Notes: a model not told the origin generated them from the sequence alone. DNA of 64,000 nucleotides from Bog-473 sp963704355 (GCA_963704355.1 OY969891.1:3410001-3474000); one strand, 5' to 3'; shown: positions 8,944 through 16,757, counted from the stretch's first letter. Translations and numbers: made by a program.

Positions 8944-9255
8944 TCAGATAAGTCCTGCCACGGCAATAGCCAAGAGCCCGGCGACGGCGAATGGACAGGA
9001 CACCGTTAATCCCCACGCCTCGATGCGGATTACTCGACCAGCGATGTCGTCTTTGTGCGCCCGTGAACGCAGGGTCGCAATCACGACTGCAATAGGTCCT
9101 GCCAGAGCAAACCCCATGTGAAAGACGGCTCCAAGAAGGTCGAACTGCCCAGTCTCTACGTTGTTCCAGGTCTCTCCGGTGCCACCGATCACCTCTAACC
9201 ACAGGCTCAGGTAGAGAGCCGGTGCAAGCAGGAAATGCACACGCTGATCGGCCAC
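8944..9255 (-). CDS. Small integral membrane protein in an ArsR-controlled operon
   Basis: 103 residues with three likely membrane helices (about 8-22 and 41-61 of ALYLSLWLEVIGG and LLGAVFHMGFALAGPIAVVI; 84-102 PFAVAGLLAIAVAGL). It begins at GTG 9255 with a good GGAGAGA ribosome site 7-8 bases upstream. It follows the 175-residue gene by 24 bases on the same strand and so closes the arsR operon. No family is recognised. The ArsR context suggests a response to metal, redox or another small ligand, but no metal-binding motif is evident in this protein. Confidence 0.65.
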   Translation of the reverse strand: MADQRVHFLLAPALYLSLWLEVIGGTGETWNNVETGQFDLLGAVFHMGFALAGPIAVVIATLRSRAHKDDIAGRVIRIEAWGLTVSCPFAVAGLLAIAVAGLI

Positions 9256-9279
9256 AATTCTCTCCGGTAGGCGACCTCA

Positions 9280-9804
9280 TTACGACACGCCTTCTGGAAG
9301 CTGGGTCAGCGTCACCGTTTCTGCCGTTGCTTCGTCCCCACGGCACGGAGTGCGCGGCGGGAATCTCGCGTAGTACGTGTTCCCATAAGTCGGGTGCGCC
9401 GGGTCCAGGGCGAGGAGGAGTCCATAACACCGGCCATCAGTACCAAGAGCTACAGCAGCCCACGTGAATTGATCTATGGGATTCACCGAAATAACCGACG
9501 AGGTGTCGGACCGGACATCAGAATCTACGTACCTGACCGTTAACGGATACTCCGGACGCTGTGGCTGCGTGCGATTGAGCTCAGCTGCAGTCAGCGTCAG
9601 ATAATTCGGTTCCGGATCGGATCCTGGCGGAAGACCGTAAAGCGCAAGTGGGAAGCAGCAGTTAGCTCGATTCGCCGCCTGAATGCCGGTCACCGCCGAG
9701 TACGTAAGTGACCCCACGAGTACGAGGACCAGCGCTTCGACGATCCAGCGGTTCACCGGGCGAATGCGACTCGGCCGACCAAATCGTCGGTGCCGCCCAA
9801 GCAT
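9280..9804 (-). CDS. Membrane-anchored extracytoplasmic protein in an ArsR-controlled operon
   Basis: 174 residues from ATG 9804, which lies two bases after the arsR stop; this tight spacing decides the start over a longer frame. A basic N-terminus (GRHRRFGRPSRIRPVNR) is followed by one membrane helix (WIVEALVLVLVGSLTYSAV) and about 130 residues predicted outside the membrane. That part has a CC pair (RANCCFPLALYG) and further cysteines (GRCYGLL, RTPCRGDE). The cysteines could form disulfides or bind metal, which would fit an ArsR sensor; this is inference. No known family was recognised. Confidence 0.65.
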   Translation of the reverse strand: MLGRHRRFGRPSRIRPVNRWIVEALVLVLVGSLTYSAVTGIQAANRANCCFPLALYGLPPGSDPEPNYLTLTAAELNRTQPQRPEYPLTVRYVDSDVRSDTSSVISVNPIDQFTWAAVALGTDGRCYGLLLALDPAHPTYGNTYYARFPPRTPCRGDEATAETVTLTQLPEGVS

Positions 9805-9806
9805 GC

Positions 9807-10115
9807 TCACGTAACCGCCTTTCGCCTCCGCTTGCGCAGCACGACCTGTTCGGGACAGACCGTCGACAGAAAGCTTCCGACGCAAAGGGCGAGTCGTTCC
9901 TCGACGAGCTGGTAGAAGATGCGGTTCGCGTCTCTCCGCTCGAGGATCAGCCCAGCGTTCTTGAGCACTCCTAAGTGCCGAGAGATCGATGGGGCGCTGA
10001 TCGTGAATCGAGAGCCGATCTCACCCGCCGTTAGCTCACCAGCCTGAAGGTCCTGAAGAATTTGTCTCCGGGTGGGATCGGCTAGGGCTCGGAATACGCC
10101 GGCGTCGTCGTTCAT
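9807..10115 (-). CDS. ArsR-family transcriptional repressor
   Basis: Winged helix-turn-helix regulator of 102 residues. VFRALADPTRRQILQDL is the first helix of the family, and SAPSISRHLGVLKNAGLI is the recognition helix and wing lead-in, followed by RRDANRIFYQL (wing). The classical ELCVCDL metal site is absent (here LTAGEIGSRF), so the ligand, if any, binds elsewhere or regulation is by another signal. The C-terminus has one Cys (STVCPEQ) and a basic tail. A perfect palindrome lies three bases before the start, implying autoregulation of the three-gene operon. Confidence 0.9.
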   Translation of the reverse strand: MNDDAGVFRALADPTRRQILQDLQAGELTAGEIGSRFTISAPSISRHLGVLKNAGLILERRDANRIFYQLVEERLALCVGSFLSTVCPEQVVLRKRRRKAVT

Positions 10116-10117
10116 AC

Positions 10118-10147
10118 ATCGATATTAGCTATTTTGCTAATATCGAT
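10118..10147. promoter_or_regulatory. ArsR operator overlapping a leaderless promoter
   Basis: Perfect inverted repeat with 12-bp arms, ATCGATATTAGC at 10118-10129 and GCTAATATCGAT at 10136-10147, separated by six bases. On the minus strand the inner arm contains TAATAT followed by six bases and the arsR ATG, the layout of a leaderless promoter, so a bound repressor would cover the -10 element. AT-rich arms of this kind are typical ArsR-family operators. Confidence 0.8.
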
Positions 10148-10224
10148 CAACCCCACCTATCGACAAAATGGTCCGACTATCCCCGTTCGCCGGTGAATCT
10201 CCAAGGCCGTCAGATCCAGGGTTT

Positions 10225-10265
10225 GTCTAGGGTCGGTAGACTTGATCTGTCTAGCCCTGCTAGAC
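10225..10265. promoter_or_regulatory. Two tandem palindromic operators before hicAB
   Basis: GTCTAGGGTCGGTAGAC (10225-10241) and GTCTAGCCCTGCTAGAC (10249-10265) are 17-bp inverted repeats whose centres are 24 bp apart. The second runs into TAGACT (10261-10266), a -10-like hexamer six bases before the hicA GTG. Binding of HicB through its helix-turn-helix would therefore block the promoter. Tandem operators suit cooperative repression by a multimer. Confidence 0.7.
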
Positions 10266-10272
10266 TACACTT

Positions 10273-10455
10273 GTGAAGCGAACTGAACTCCTCAAGAAGC
10301 TTGCTGCGATTGGGGAACTCAGACTCGTCCGGGAAGGTGCCAACCACACCGTCTACCGAGTGAAGGGAAACGTTGTCTCGGTCCCCCGGCATCGCGAGAT
10401 CAACGAGATCACGGCAAAAGCAATTATGAAGGACGCCGAAAGGAGGCGAGAATGA
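10273..10455 (+). CDS. hicA: HicA-type toxin (mRNA interferase)
   Basis: 60-residue double-stranded-RNA-binding-like toxin. KRTELLKKLAAIGELRLVRE leads into the conserved GANHTVYRVKGN segment whose His is the expected catalytic residue, followed by VSVPRHREI and a short helix. In the family it cleaves mRNA and is neutralised by HicB. It starts at GTG 10273 with almost no leader. Its stop overlaps the start of hicB in ATGA, so the two are translationally coupled. Confidence 0.85.
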   Translation: MKRTELLKKLAAIGELRLVREGANHTVYRVKGNVVSVPRHREINEITAKAIMKDAERRRE

Positions 10456-11027
10456 TGGCTCGGAAGCTCTACACAGCATCGGCCAGACGAAGTGGTGATT
10501 GGTGGGCGATCAGCGTCGACGGTCTTCTCGGAGCACATACGCAAGTCCGGCGGCTGGATCAAGCAGAAGCAATGGCCCGAGAAGTCATCTCTCTTGTGCT
10601 CGATGTGTCCGAAGATAGCTTCGACGTAAGGGTAACGCCCGAGCTCACCAGACCTCAACGAGCTGCGCTCAACGACCTTGAGCGTGCGAAAGCCAATTAC
10701 GCCGATGCTGCGGCGGAGATGACCCGGCGGCAACGAGAGATCGCAGGATTGCTGGTAAAGGAGAATGGATTGACCGTGCGTGATGCGGCGGCGTTATTGG
10801 GGGTCTCTTTTCAGCGCGTCTCGCAGCTAACAAGTGAACTCGACGAGATGCTCGCCACGGGAGAGATGGCGAGCACTCAACTGACCCGGAGTGAATCTCC
10901 AACAAAGAGCAGTGGTCGGTCGACCGGAGGATCATCGGCCAGTGGATCTTCCAAGTCGAGAAAGGCTGACAACAGGGCCATTTCGAATCGAAGAACCGAC
11001 GGCCGGCGACAGAGATCCGCCAGCTGA
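10452..11027 (+). CDS. hicB: HicB-type antitoxin with helix-turn-helix
   Basis: 191 residues, longer than most HicB proteins. Residues about 5-60 form the degenerate RNase H-like fold that binds HicA (SGDWWAISVDGLLGAHTQVR, EAMAREVISLVLD). Residues about 95-130 carry a helix-turn-helix (TVRDAAALLGVSFQRVSQL) for operator binding. The last 50 residues are a low-complexity Ser/Arg/Lys tail that is probably disordered. A strong AGGAGG site precedes the start (ATG 10452 or 10455). It likely represses its own promoter through the two palindromes upstream of hicA. Confidence 0.82.
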   Translation: MMARKLYTASARRSGDWWAISVDGLLGAHTQVRRLDQAEAMAREVISLVLDVSEDSFDVRVTPELTRPQRAALNDLERAKANYADAAAEMTRRQREIAGLLVKENGLTVRDAAALLGVSFQRVSQLTSELDEMLATGEMASTQLTRSESPTKSSGRSTGGSSASGSSKSRKADNRAISNRRTDGRRQRSAS

Positions 11028-11364
11028 GCGCTGGACGACCAAGTTGGTGCTAGCGATCTGACTGCCCCCTTTCGCTGGCCGGGGGTGCGGCCGAGCGGAA
11101 CTACTGGGCGACTTCTTGAAACGCCGCCCGTCGAATGTTTGGGGGCACCCGCTGGGCCCGAATGACGCTCCGAAAGGGTATCCCTCTACGGTGCTCGTAC
11201 CAGTCAAGACGGAAGCGCCTGAGTAGTGGATTCGGAGCGTAGGAGGTTCCCTTTGCGACGATGTCCCGAGCCGGCCTTCGAGGTCATCGGCGAACCGTGC
11301 TCGCCGCACTTCTTCGATCCAGACGCCGGTCGGCGCATGTGTAGGACAATGGGCAGAAAGGGGC
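11028..11364. other. Intergenic region without a recognisable gene
   Basis: No frame with plausible start, length and composition is present on either strand. A CCCCCTTTCGC run followed by a self-complementary GGCCGGGGG stretch lies near 11065. The last 50 bases are the leader of the binding-protein gene. It may hold that gene's promoter, but no confident -10/-35 pair is visible. Confidence 0.35.
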
Positions 11365-12705
11365 TTGCACGTGGGCGTGAATGTGAGGAAGCGGGTTGGT
11401 CGTCCTGCCTCAGTTGCGGCGGTCGTGATGCTCGCCGCTGTCGGAGTCGGCTGGGGGAGCACGTCCGAGTCGTCGGCGAGCTCGGCGGCCAAGCCGATCA
11501 GCACCGCCTCGGGCACGATCAGCATGGACGGCGTCTGGTCGGGTGCCGAGCGGTCGGCATTCCAGGACGTGATCAACACCTTTCATCAGCGGTACCCGAA
11601 CGTGACGGTCAACTTCAGGTCGACCGGCGACAACACACCGACGGTGCTCGCGAAGGCCGTCGCCGACGGTCATCCGCCGGATCTCGCGGACATCGCCCAG
11701 CCCGGGTTGATCAAGCAGTTCGCGGATATGGGTGCGCTGAAGCCCGAGACGTACGCGCTCTCGTCGTACAGCGCGAACTTCGACCCGGCCTGGGTGAAAC
11801 TCGGCATGATCAACGGCAAGTTGTACGGAGTCGTGTTCAAGGCGTCGAACAAGTCGACTATCTGGTACAACGTCCACGCGTTCAAGACAGCGGGGATCTC
11901 CCCGCCCACTACCTGGCGCCAGTTCCTCTCCGACGCCAAGATCCTGAAGGCCTCGGGCACGCCCGCTTACTCGATCGGCGGCGCGGACGGCTGGACGCTC
12001 ACCGACCTGTTCGAGAACATCTACCTTCGCCAGGCCGGGGTGGCGAAGTACCGGGCGCTGTCGGCCCACGCGATCAAGTGGACCGATCCCACGGTCAAGA
12101 AGGCGCTCAGGACGATGGCCGCGGTGCTGAGCGACACCTCGAACATCTACGGCGGCACGACTGGCGCGCTCCACACCGACTTCCTGACCTCGGTCAACAA
12201 CGTCTTCCAAAGCCCGCCCAAGGCGGCAATGGTAATGGAGGGCGACTTCGTGCCGGGCGTCGCGACCGTCAAGGCCACGCCGACTACCGACTACAACGTG
12301 GTTACGTTCCCCTCGATCAACGGCTCTGGGCCCGAGGTCGAGATCGGCGGCGACACGATCGTCGCCTTCAAGGACACCCCCGCGATCGAAGCGTTCATCA
12401 AGTTCCTAACGACCCCGCAGGCGGCGGCAACGTGGGCCAAGCACGGCGGCTTCGCCACCGGTAACAAGAACATGAGCCCGAGCGCGTATCCCGACCCGAT
12501 CACCCGGTCGACGGCGGCGCCCGTGGCGTCCGCCACCACCGTTGTGTTCGACATGTCCGACCAGCAACCGGCCTCCTTCGGCGCCACTGCCGGACGGGGC
12601 GAATGGGGCCTGTTCCAGAACTTCCTACGCAACCCCAAGAACGTCAACGGGACCGCTACGAAACTGGAGGATGCGGCGAGCGCCGCGTACAACAAGCGAA
12701 GCTAG
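11365..12705 (+). CDS. Orphan extracellular solute-binding protein (ABC sugar-uptake type)
   Basis: 446 residues. A signal segment (PASVAAVVMLAAVGVGW) is followed by a Ser/Ala-rich linker without a clear lipobox Cys, then a family 1 binding-protein fold: FQDVINTFHQRYPNVTVNF in lobe one, PPDLADIAQPGLIKQFAD, the hinge strand LYGVVFKASNKSTIWYN, and TTPQAAATWAKHGGFATGNK near the end. In the family these proteins deliver sugars to a two-permease ABC transporter. No permease or ATPase gene is adjacent, so it is an orphan or shares a transporter elsewhere. The start is TTG 11365, or GTG 11371 just after it. Confidence 0.88.
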   Translation: MHVGVNVRKRVGRPASVAAVVMLAAVGVGWGSTSESSASSAAKPISTASGTISMDGVWSGAERSAFQDVINTFHQRYPNVTVNFRSTGDNTPTVLAKAVADGHPPDLADIAQPGLIKQFADMGALKPETYALSSYSANFDPAWVKLGMINGKLYGVVFKASNKSTIWYNVHAFKTAGISPPTTWRQFLSDAKILKASGTPAYSIGGADGWTLTDLFENIYLRQAGVAKYRALSAHAIKWTDPTVKKALRTMAAVLSDTSNIYGGTTGALHTDFLTSVNNVFQSPPKAAMVMEGDFVPGVATVKATPTTDYNVVTFPSINGSGPEVEIGGDTIVAFKDTPAIEAFIKFLTTPQAAATWAKHGGFATGNKNMSPSAYPDPITRSTAAPVASATTVVFDMSDQQPASFGATAGRGEWGLFQNFLRNPKNVNGTATKLEDAASAAYNKRS

Positions 12706-12941
12706 GCGCATTTGAGGCGCCGGTGTCCTCAACGACGGTACTTTCGGGAATGCGTCTACTGCGACGATCGTGGCAGCGGTGACGATTCTCGTTGGTTAGA
12801 CGGATGTGTCGGGTTTGTGGCTATCCCAGTCGCCGGATGGGGACGACCCCTCGCGCGAGGCCGTATACGTTCGCCGCGCTTCGAAAGGTCGCACTCGCTC
12901 GTCCGTTTCCCCCGGGGGAACCGGACGAATGGGTGATTCGG

Positions 12942-13238
12942 ATGGTTTCCATGCTGCGGAGAGGTCCTGGTCCCCGGATGCGCCAGCTGGTCACGTGCTG
13001 GCCCCTCGCCGTGCTTCCACTACTCACGCTCGGCGTCCTCGTCGCCGCGCCATCGACCGCCTCGGCGGCGACCATGGTCACGCCCACGCAGACGGGAAAT
13101 TCGGGCGTGAACCTCGGTCCCACGATCGCCGACCTCCAGGCAGTGGTGACAACGGTGGTCAACGACGTCGAACTCGTGCCGTGCGTCGTGACGGGCCTCA
13201 CCGTCACCCTGGAGGGTGGGGGTTTTTGGGGCTGCTGA
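12942..13238 (+). CDS. Small predicted secreted protein
   Basis: About 98 residues from ATG 12942 (alternatives at 12951 and 12978). The N-terminus is basic (MLRRGPGPRMRQ), followed by a hydrophobic core (LAVLPLLTLGVLVAAP) and a likely signal peptidase site after STASA. The mature part is only about 60 residues, Thr/Val rich, with Cys residues near the end (LVPCVVTG, FWGC). No family is recognised. The composition is protein-like and the signal peptide is convincing, but the gene is short and stands alone. Confidence 0.45.
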   Translation: MVSMLRRGPGPRMRQLVTCWPLAVLPLLTLGVLVAAPSTASAATMVTPTQTGNSGVNLGPTIADLQAVVTTVVNDVELVPCVVTGLTVTLEGGGFWGC

Positions 13239-13276
13239 ACCCCGACTCGAAGTCAGGAACCTGAGCCGGAAATGAC

Positions 13277-13298
13277 AGGGCGGCGCTCAGCCCGCCCT
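13277..13298. terminator. Possible hairpin terminator between convergent genes
   Basis: AGGGCGG (13277-13283) pairs with CCGCCCT (13292-13298) around an eight-base loop. There is no U-run, so it would be at best a weak intrinsic terminator or a transcript-end hairpin. Its place between two converging genes supports that role. Confidence 0.35.
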
Positions 13299-13381
13299 TG
13301 CCCCCTAACGAATCTTCATGCCGGGACTGCGCCATGCAGTCGACCCGCCGCTGCCCCACCCAATCGCTGATTCTGAAGGCC

Positions 13382-14449
13382 TCAGGCAGCCACTTCGGCA
13401 ACCACGACGGAGACATTGTCGCGGCCGCCGTTAGCAATGGCACCGTCGATCAGGTTGTCAACGATGTCGGCCAAGTCCCCGCCCGCCTCCATGGCATTCG
13501 ATATCTCCTCGCGGGAGAGCTCGTTGAACAGTCCGTCGGTACACAAGACGATTCGATCTCCCGCTTCGACGGAAAGAGTTCTGCGGTCGATCTCGACATC
13601 GGACCCGACGCCGAGTGCTCGAGTGAGAACCCCGTAATGGGGGTGCTCAGATGCATCCTCCTCTCGTAGCTCGCCACGCTGGATGAGTTCGGACGTCACG
13701 CTGTGGTCCTGGGTCAGTTGGGTCAGCGCACCTTCGTGCCAGCGATAGGCCCGACTATCACCGACATTGACGAGTGCAAGGTGTCCGTCTGCGAGGAGTC
13801 CTACGACACAGATCGTGGTGCCCATGCCCTCGAGCCCAGGCTGGGCGAGTGCCCGGTCTCGGATCGCCCAGTTCGCGGCACGAAGTGCTGCGTCGAGCTC
13901 GTCCACTGATCGGCCCGTGAAGACCGCAGGAATCACTCCCGCGGCGGCATTCGCTGCGATCTCGCCGCCGGGATGTCCGCCCATGCCGTCCGCGACCAGC
14001 GCAAGTCGATCATTGCTCACGATGGCGTCTTCGTTGTTCTCGCGTAACTGCCCGATGTCAGTACGTCCCGCGGTTCGCAGGGTGATCATGAGCTCCTCCG
14101 TGGGATCTGGGTTAACAATCGGAAAACGTGGGTCCCGGCTCGCCGCAAAGAGGCGGCGAGCCAAGGTGAGTGCATTCTGGCGGTGCTTGGCGCTGGTTTG
14201 GAGCTGTCTGTCCCAGGCATCGAGCCGTTGCTGGGATGGTTGACGCATGAAGGCGCGGATGTCGGCGAGCGGCACGTCCGCTTGTCGAAGGGCATCGATC
14301 ACCCGGGCATCAGCCAACTGGCCCGGCGAGTAGTAGCGGTAGCCCGAAGTCGGGTCCACCGCGGCGGGGGCGAGGAGGCCTTCGGCGGCGTACGTCCTCA
14401 GCCGATTGGCTGAGAGGCCCGACCGCTCGGAGAACTCACCGATGGCCAT
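13382..14449 (-). CDS. MerR-type DNA-binding domain fused to PP2C-type Ser/Thr phosphatase
   Basis: Single protein of about 355 residues. The first 110 residues are a MerR domain: IGEFSERSGLSANRLRTYA (helix-turn-helix), SGYRYYSP (wing) and a coiled dimer helix. After an Arg/Pro linker comes a complete bacterial PP2C domain: GQLRENNEDAIV (metal-binding Asp), ALVADGMGGHPGGE (signature), GTTICVVGLL, VNVGDSRAYRW, LTQDHSV, LCTDGLF and GGRDNVSVVVAE. The start at ATG 14449 places the protein directly before the MerR fold; eight codons upstream another ATG is possible. It probably links a phosphorylation state or ligand to transcription. A palindrome sits in its promoter. Confidence 0.9.
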   Translation of the reverse strand: MAIGEFSERSGLSANRLRTYAAEGLLAPAAVDPTSGYRYYSPGQLADARVIDALRQADVPLADIRAFMRQPSQQRLDAWDRQLQTSAKHRQNALTLARRLFAASRDPRFPIVNPDPTEELMITLRTAGRTDIGQLRENNEDAIVSNDRLALVADGMGGHPGGEIAANAAAGVIPAVFTGRSVDELDAALRAANWAIRDRALAQPGLEGMGTTICVVGLLADGHLALVNVGDSRAYRWHEGALTQLTQDHSVTSELIQRGELREEDASEHPHYGVLTRALGVGSDVEIDRRTLSVEAGDRIVLCTDGLFNELSREEISNAMEAGGDLADIVDNLIDGAIANGGRDNVSVVVAEVAA

Positions 14450-14478
14450 GAGGTCGTCCACAAGTTGAAGCATGGACC

Positions 14479-14493
14479 CTCACCAATGGTGAG
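14479..14493. promoter_or_regulatory. MerR-type operator in the promoter of the phosphatase fusion
   Basis: CTCACC-AAT-GGTGAG is a perfect 15-bp palindrome. On the minus strand it lies between a TTGACT (-35 like) and CATGCT (-10 like) with 19 bases between them, the stretched spacer that MerR regulators untwist. This suggests autoregulation of the 13382-14449 gene. Confidence 0.6.
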
Positions 14494-14579
14494 AGTCAAG
14501 TGGGCCGATCGGAACCCATTACCTGCCCCCGTACAGTGACGGTGGGGTACTTCGGGCACGGATGGGATAATCGGGATCG

Positions 14580-15150
14580 GTGAATCAGGATGAGGCGGAC
14601 GAGTTGATCCGTTCCCCAGCCAGCCCTGCTGCGGCAGCTCGATGGGAACATGCCAACGAGGAGTTGAAGAAACACCGAGCGAGAGGCGGAGCTTCAAGCA
14701 GAGTTTGATTCGCTATCGATGGAGGAGGTCCGCAGCCGAGCCGCCGGGGCGTTGACCTCGGCCATCGAGCTTTTGCGGGAGACTCCGATTGACCCAGAAC
14801 TCCACAGCCATGGCTGGACCCCGAAGTTCGTCGATGGGTTGGCCGATGAGTGTGAACGGCTTCGGGACATGGTCGAAGCGGGCACCTACCCGAGCCAGTG
14901 GGGAGGAGCCGGGTTGTCACGTTGGATGCAGGAGCAGGTAGATCCCACGGCCATGGGTTCACTCAAACAGGCCGTTCAACTTGCACAGTCCTATCTTCAG
15001 AGCCATGTCCGGCAGGGCCACGCCCTAGAGTGCCGCGGTTCGCCGGCAGCGGGTTATGGGCCTCCCCAATCTCGCTTGCGCTATCCGGTGGGCGTCCGAG
15101 ATCAGCGACCGAACTCTTTCCGAGTCTGCTCCTTTTCTTTCTTGGCCTGA
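14580..15150 (+). pseudogene. Hypothetical gene interrupted by a frameshift
   Basis: Coding-like sequence begins at GTG 14580 (NQDEADELIRS ... HANEELKKHRA). It then continues one base out of phase from about 14677 (REAELQAEFDSLSMEEVRS) into a helical region with ELHSHGWTPKFVDGLADECERL and SLKQAVQLAQSYLQSH. The join restores one smooth helical protein, so a single-base indel near 14670-14690 is likely, either real or an assembly error. After about 15010 the frame looks non-coding and runs over the end of the opposite small gene. The function is unknown. Confidence 0.45.
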
Positions 15151-15215
15151 CGCTTCTCTTTGAGCGACTTGCCGGACTTCTTGGTGGAGGTCTTTCGGGG
15201 AGACTTGTCGGACAT
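15102..15215 (-). CDS. Conserved-looking small basic protein (37 residues)
   Basis: Starts at ATG 15215 with an AAAGGGGG ribosome site about six bases upstream. The whole protein is Lys/Ser/Arg rich: SDKSPRKTSTKKSGKSLKEK followed by a lysine/glutamate helix. I recall short actinobacterial proteins with the same SDKSPR...KKSGKSLKEKR pattern, so it is likely real although too small for most gene callers. The role is unknown; its charge suggests nucleic acid or ribosome association. Confidence 0.65.
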   Translation of the reverse strand: MSDKSPRKTSTKKSGKSLKEKRQAKKEKEQTRKEFGR

Positions 15216-15359
15216 GTCAACCCCCTTTCCCTCCTGCGACCGTACTCTGTTCGCCCCCATCCCTGACGCAAGCCCGGCCTGCGAGTGGGGTGCCCCCGTT
15301 CGCCAATCGGGTAGGCGGCGGCCATCTGGCAAGGGAAATGAGCCGTAGCGTTTCCACCG

Positions 15360-15764
15360 ATGTCGCGTTCCCGAATCGCCTTGGCTGCGGTCACGGTCGT
15401 CGTCCTCGGGCTCGGGCTGACCGCGTTGTTCAGCACTGGTAGCGGCAGCGGGACAAATCCGGCCACCGCGGAGGTCGTCGGCGTCGCAAACCCGTCCGAT
15501 GGAATCACCGTTCCTCAATCCGAAATAACGATCCCCAATGTCATGGGAGAGTCCGTGACTCAGGCTGCCCAGTCGTTCTTTTCGCTGGGGTTCCAAGCGG
15601 TCTACGCCGCAAATATCGCGGAGCCGGGAGCAACGCCGGGCACGGTCCTGGAACAAAGCCCCGCCGGTGGGTCGAAGGGGACGCTTGACGACACCACCGT
15701 TCATCTGACCATTGCAGAATCGGTTGCCGGTAGCGTGCGAATCGTGCCTCATCGAAAGGGTTAG
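15360..15764 (+). CDS. Secreted or membrane-anchored single PASTA-domain protein
   Basis: 134 residues. An N-terminal membrane or signal segment (IALAAVTVVVLGLGLTALF) is followed by a linker and one PASTA domain: TIPNVMGESVTQAAQSFFSLGF, then GTVLEQSPAGGS and VHLTIAE. PASTA domains bind peptidoglycan fragments or penicillin-like groups and usually come in multiples on kinases or PBPs; a lone copy may be an accessory cell-wall sensor. It does not neighbour a kinase gene, although a PP2C gene is 0.9 kb away. Confidence 0.75.
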   Translation: MSRSRIALAAVTVVVLGLGLTALFSTGSGSGTNPATAEVVGVANPSDGITVPQSEITIPNVMGESVTQAAQSFFSLGFQAVYAANIAEPGATPGTVLEQSPAGGSKGTLDDTTVHLTIAESVAGSVRIVPHRKG

Positions 15765-15828
15765 ATGATTCGCGGACGCCGGGCGACTGAGAATGCCCCA
15801 GTTCGCCGGTTTGCGACACCATCAGCGC

Positions 15829-16635
15829 TCAGCCCGTGACGACGCGGCCCAGTACTGCCTTCATGATCACGGCAGGTTCGCCGCCGGCCTGCTCCTCTAT
15901 GGCGGCGAAGACGGCCGCCTGTTCGGAGTAGTCGAGTGCTGCAACCGCTGGGCCATAGGCGGAGCCGGTGACGCCCAAGGCCGCCCATCGGGGTTCGGGC
16001 CACACGAGCGGGACCTCGACCGTGCGAACGAGAGAATGCTCGGAACCCGCCGTCGTGAGAAGCAGCTCGATCTCGCTCTCCGACATGGTCACGACCGAGA
16101 TGTCGTAGGCGTTCGGGTATGGCTCGGGCACGCCGTGTTGCCGGAGGACCTGAGCGTAGGAGGCAAAGGGCTCGGGTGCAGACTCGTCGGACCAGACGGC
16201 GATCCCGAGAGCGCCACCTGGGCGCAACACTCGGAGCATTTCCGTGATGACGGCGCGTCTGTCCGACATGAACTGCAGACCTTGCTGACAGAAGACGGCA
16301 TCGGCAATTCCATCCGGAAGATCAAGATGGTCGGCCGGACTTTCGAGCGGCTCGACTGCGGCTCGGTCATCTGTCGCTTCGAGCCGAACCTCGGCGAGCA
16401 TGAACGGACTGACATCGGAGGCAATTACCCGTCCGGCCGGCCCGACGATGGGCGCCGCCGCGTGTGCCACCGAACCGGTCCCTGCCGCGACGTCGAGGAC
16501 CACGTCTCCGAACGAAGGGGGAACGAAGGCCAGGAGCTCCCGAGCCCACGGGTCGAACACAGCCGGCTGCAGGTAGTGCCGATAGCCATCCGGAACAGAG
16601 GTGAAGTTGAACAGACCTCGTTCGGGGTCGGCCAT
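15829..16635 (-). CDS. SAM-dependent methyltransferase
   Basis: 268 residues, class I fold. Motif I is VVLDVAAGTGSVAHAAAP, the strand 2 acidic end VIASDVS, and motif IV is ADAVFCQQGLQFMSDRRAVI. The QQGLQF pattern is typical of the UbiE-like group with unknown small-molecule substrates. The C-terminal cap (about 170-268) is probably the substrate pocket. The start at ATG 16635 leaves little leader. It is not in an obvious operon. Confidence 0.85.
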   Translation of the reverse strand: MADPERGLFNFTSVPDGYRHYLQPAVFDPWARELLAFVPPSFGDVVLDVAAGTGSVAHAAAPIVGPAGRVIASDVSPFMLAEVRLEATDDRAAVEPLESPADHLDLPDGIADAVFCQQGLQFMSDRRAVITEMLRVLRPGGALGIAVWSDESAPEPFASYAQVLRQHGVPEPYPNAYDISVVTMSESEIELLLTTAGSEHSLVRTVEVPLVWPEPRWAALGVTGSAYGPAVAALDYSEQAAVFAAIEEQAGGEPAVIMKAVLGRVVTG

Positions 16636-16757
16636 GGACCAAACCTACTGTGCGCCCTGTACGCCGGCTGTGGGCGTAGCTATAAGCTAACCGGCGCATC
16701 GGTGCTATCCGCAGCCCGCAATAGGGCGCGCAAGGACACTCCGTTTTCGGTGACTAC

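Noticed and set aside
11028..11364. Possible insertion-sequence end or small gene before the binding protein
   Set aside because: No inverted repeats, transposase fragment or coding-like frame could be supported.
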